A stretch of 43,366 nucleotides of DNA from Candidatus Nealsoniibacteriota bacterium (GTDB taxonomy: Bacteria > Patescibacteriota > Minisyncoccia > Minisyncoccales > PWPS01), in assembly GCA_003551425.1 (NCBI GenBank), contig PUMP01000001.1:1-43366 (forward strand), in the 5' to 3' direction. The position numbers and the translations under genes are program-made. This document shows positions 43,276 through 43,366 of this stretch, piece after piece. The notes beneath the pieces were generated by a model. It was not told where the DNA came from. It saw nothing but the letters and a program-made list of their open reading frames with translations, and did no database searches. Every line of letters begins with the position of its first letter. Position 1 is the stretch's first letter.

Positions 43276-43366
43276 TAGCTGTTAAAGTATCATTTTCTTT
43301 CTCTCCTTCATCATCTTCCTCCTCTTCTTCATTATCAATACTCTCATCTTCTTCTGTGTCTTCAGT
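43256..43366 (-). CDS. C-terminus of a truncated CDS with a strongly acidic tail
   Basis: Minus-strand frame TEDTEEDESIDNEEEEEDDEGEKENDTLTANDGDDE* open to window edge. Confidence 0.55.
   Translation of the reverse strand, partial: TEDTEEDESIDNEEEEEDDEGEKENDTLTANDGDDE

Noticed and set aside
1-43366. Search by eye for tRNA, rRNA, transposase or integrase
   Set aside because: No convincing T-loop/acceptor pairs, rRNA motifs or mobile-element proteins seen; a tRNAscan/Infernal run would be needed to be certain.

Overview
The window reads as a low-GC, gene-dense fragment of a Candidatus Patescibacteria/CPR-like bacterium (inferred from gene content: compact overlapping genes, a CPR-style TraG/HerA-like ATPase with membrane partner, O-antigen ligase with TPRs, RNHCP protein). 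Most genes are on the minus strand. Recognisable products include Obg GTPase, EF-P, IGHMBP2-like helicase, RNase HI, DHH/RecJ-like exonuclease, PGK, a sigma-r4/HARE-HTH protein, SecF-SecD-SecA, HPF, MurB, a surface-polysaccharide cluster, M20 peptidase, two tandem ATP-grasp-like paralogs, RNHCP protein, two GT4 glycosyltransferases, ComF, a serpin, a histidine kinase and a CAP-domain protein. No rRNA, tRNA, CRISPR array or transposase was seen. The strongest unexplained signal is regulatory. Each ATP-grasp-like paralog is preceded by a consensus promoter, a leaderless 28-29 codon leader ORF, and four mutually exclusive RNA segments ending in an intrinsic terminator, which is the layout of a ribosome-mediated transcription attenuator. 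One leader peptide is rich in Ile/Leu/Val, the other in Phe/Tyr. A second candidate lies upstream of murB: a short promoter-RNA-terminator unit followed by a second promoter and hairpin, with two complementary patches in permuted order. All structures were read by eye; no folding, homology search or expression data were available.
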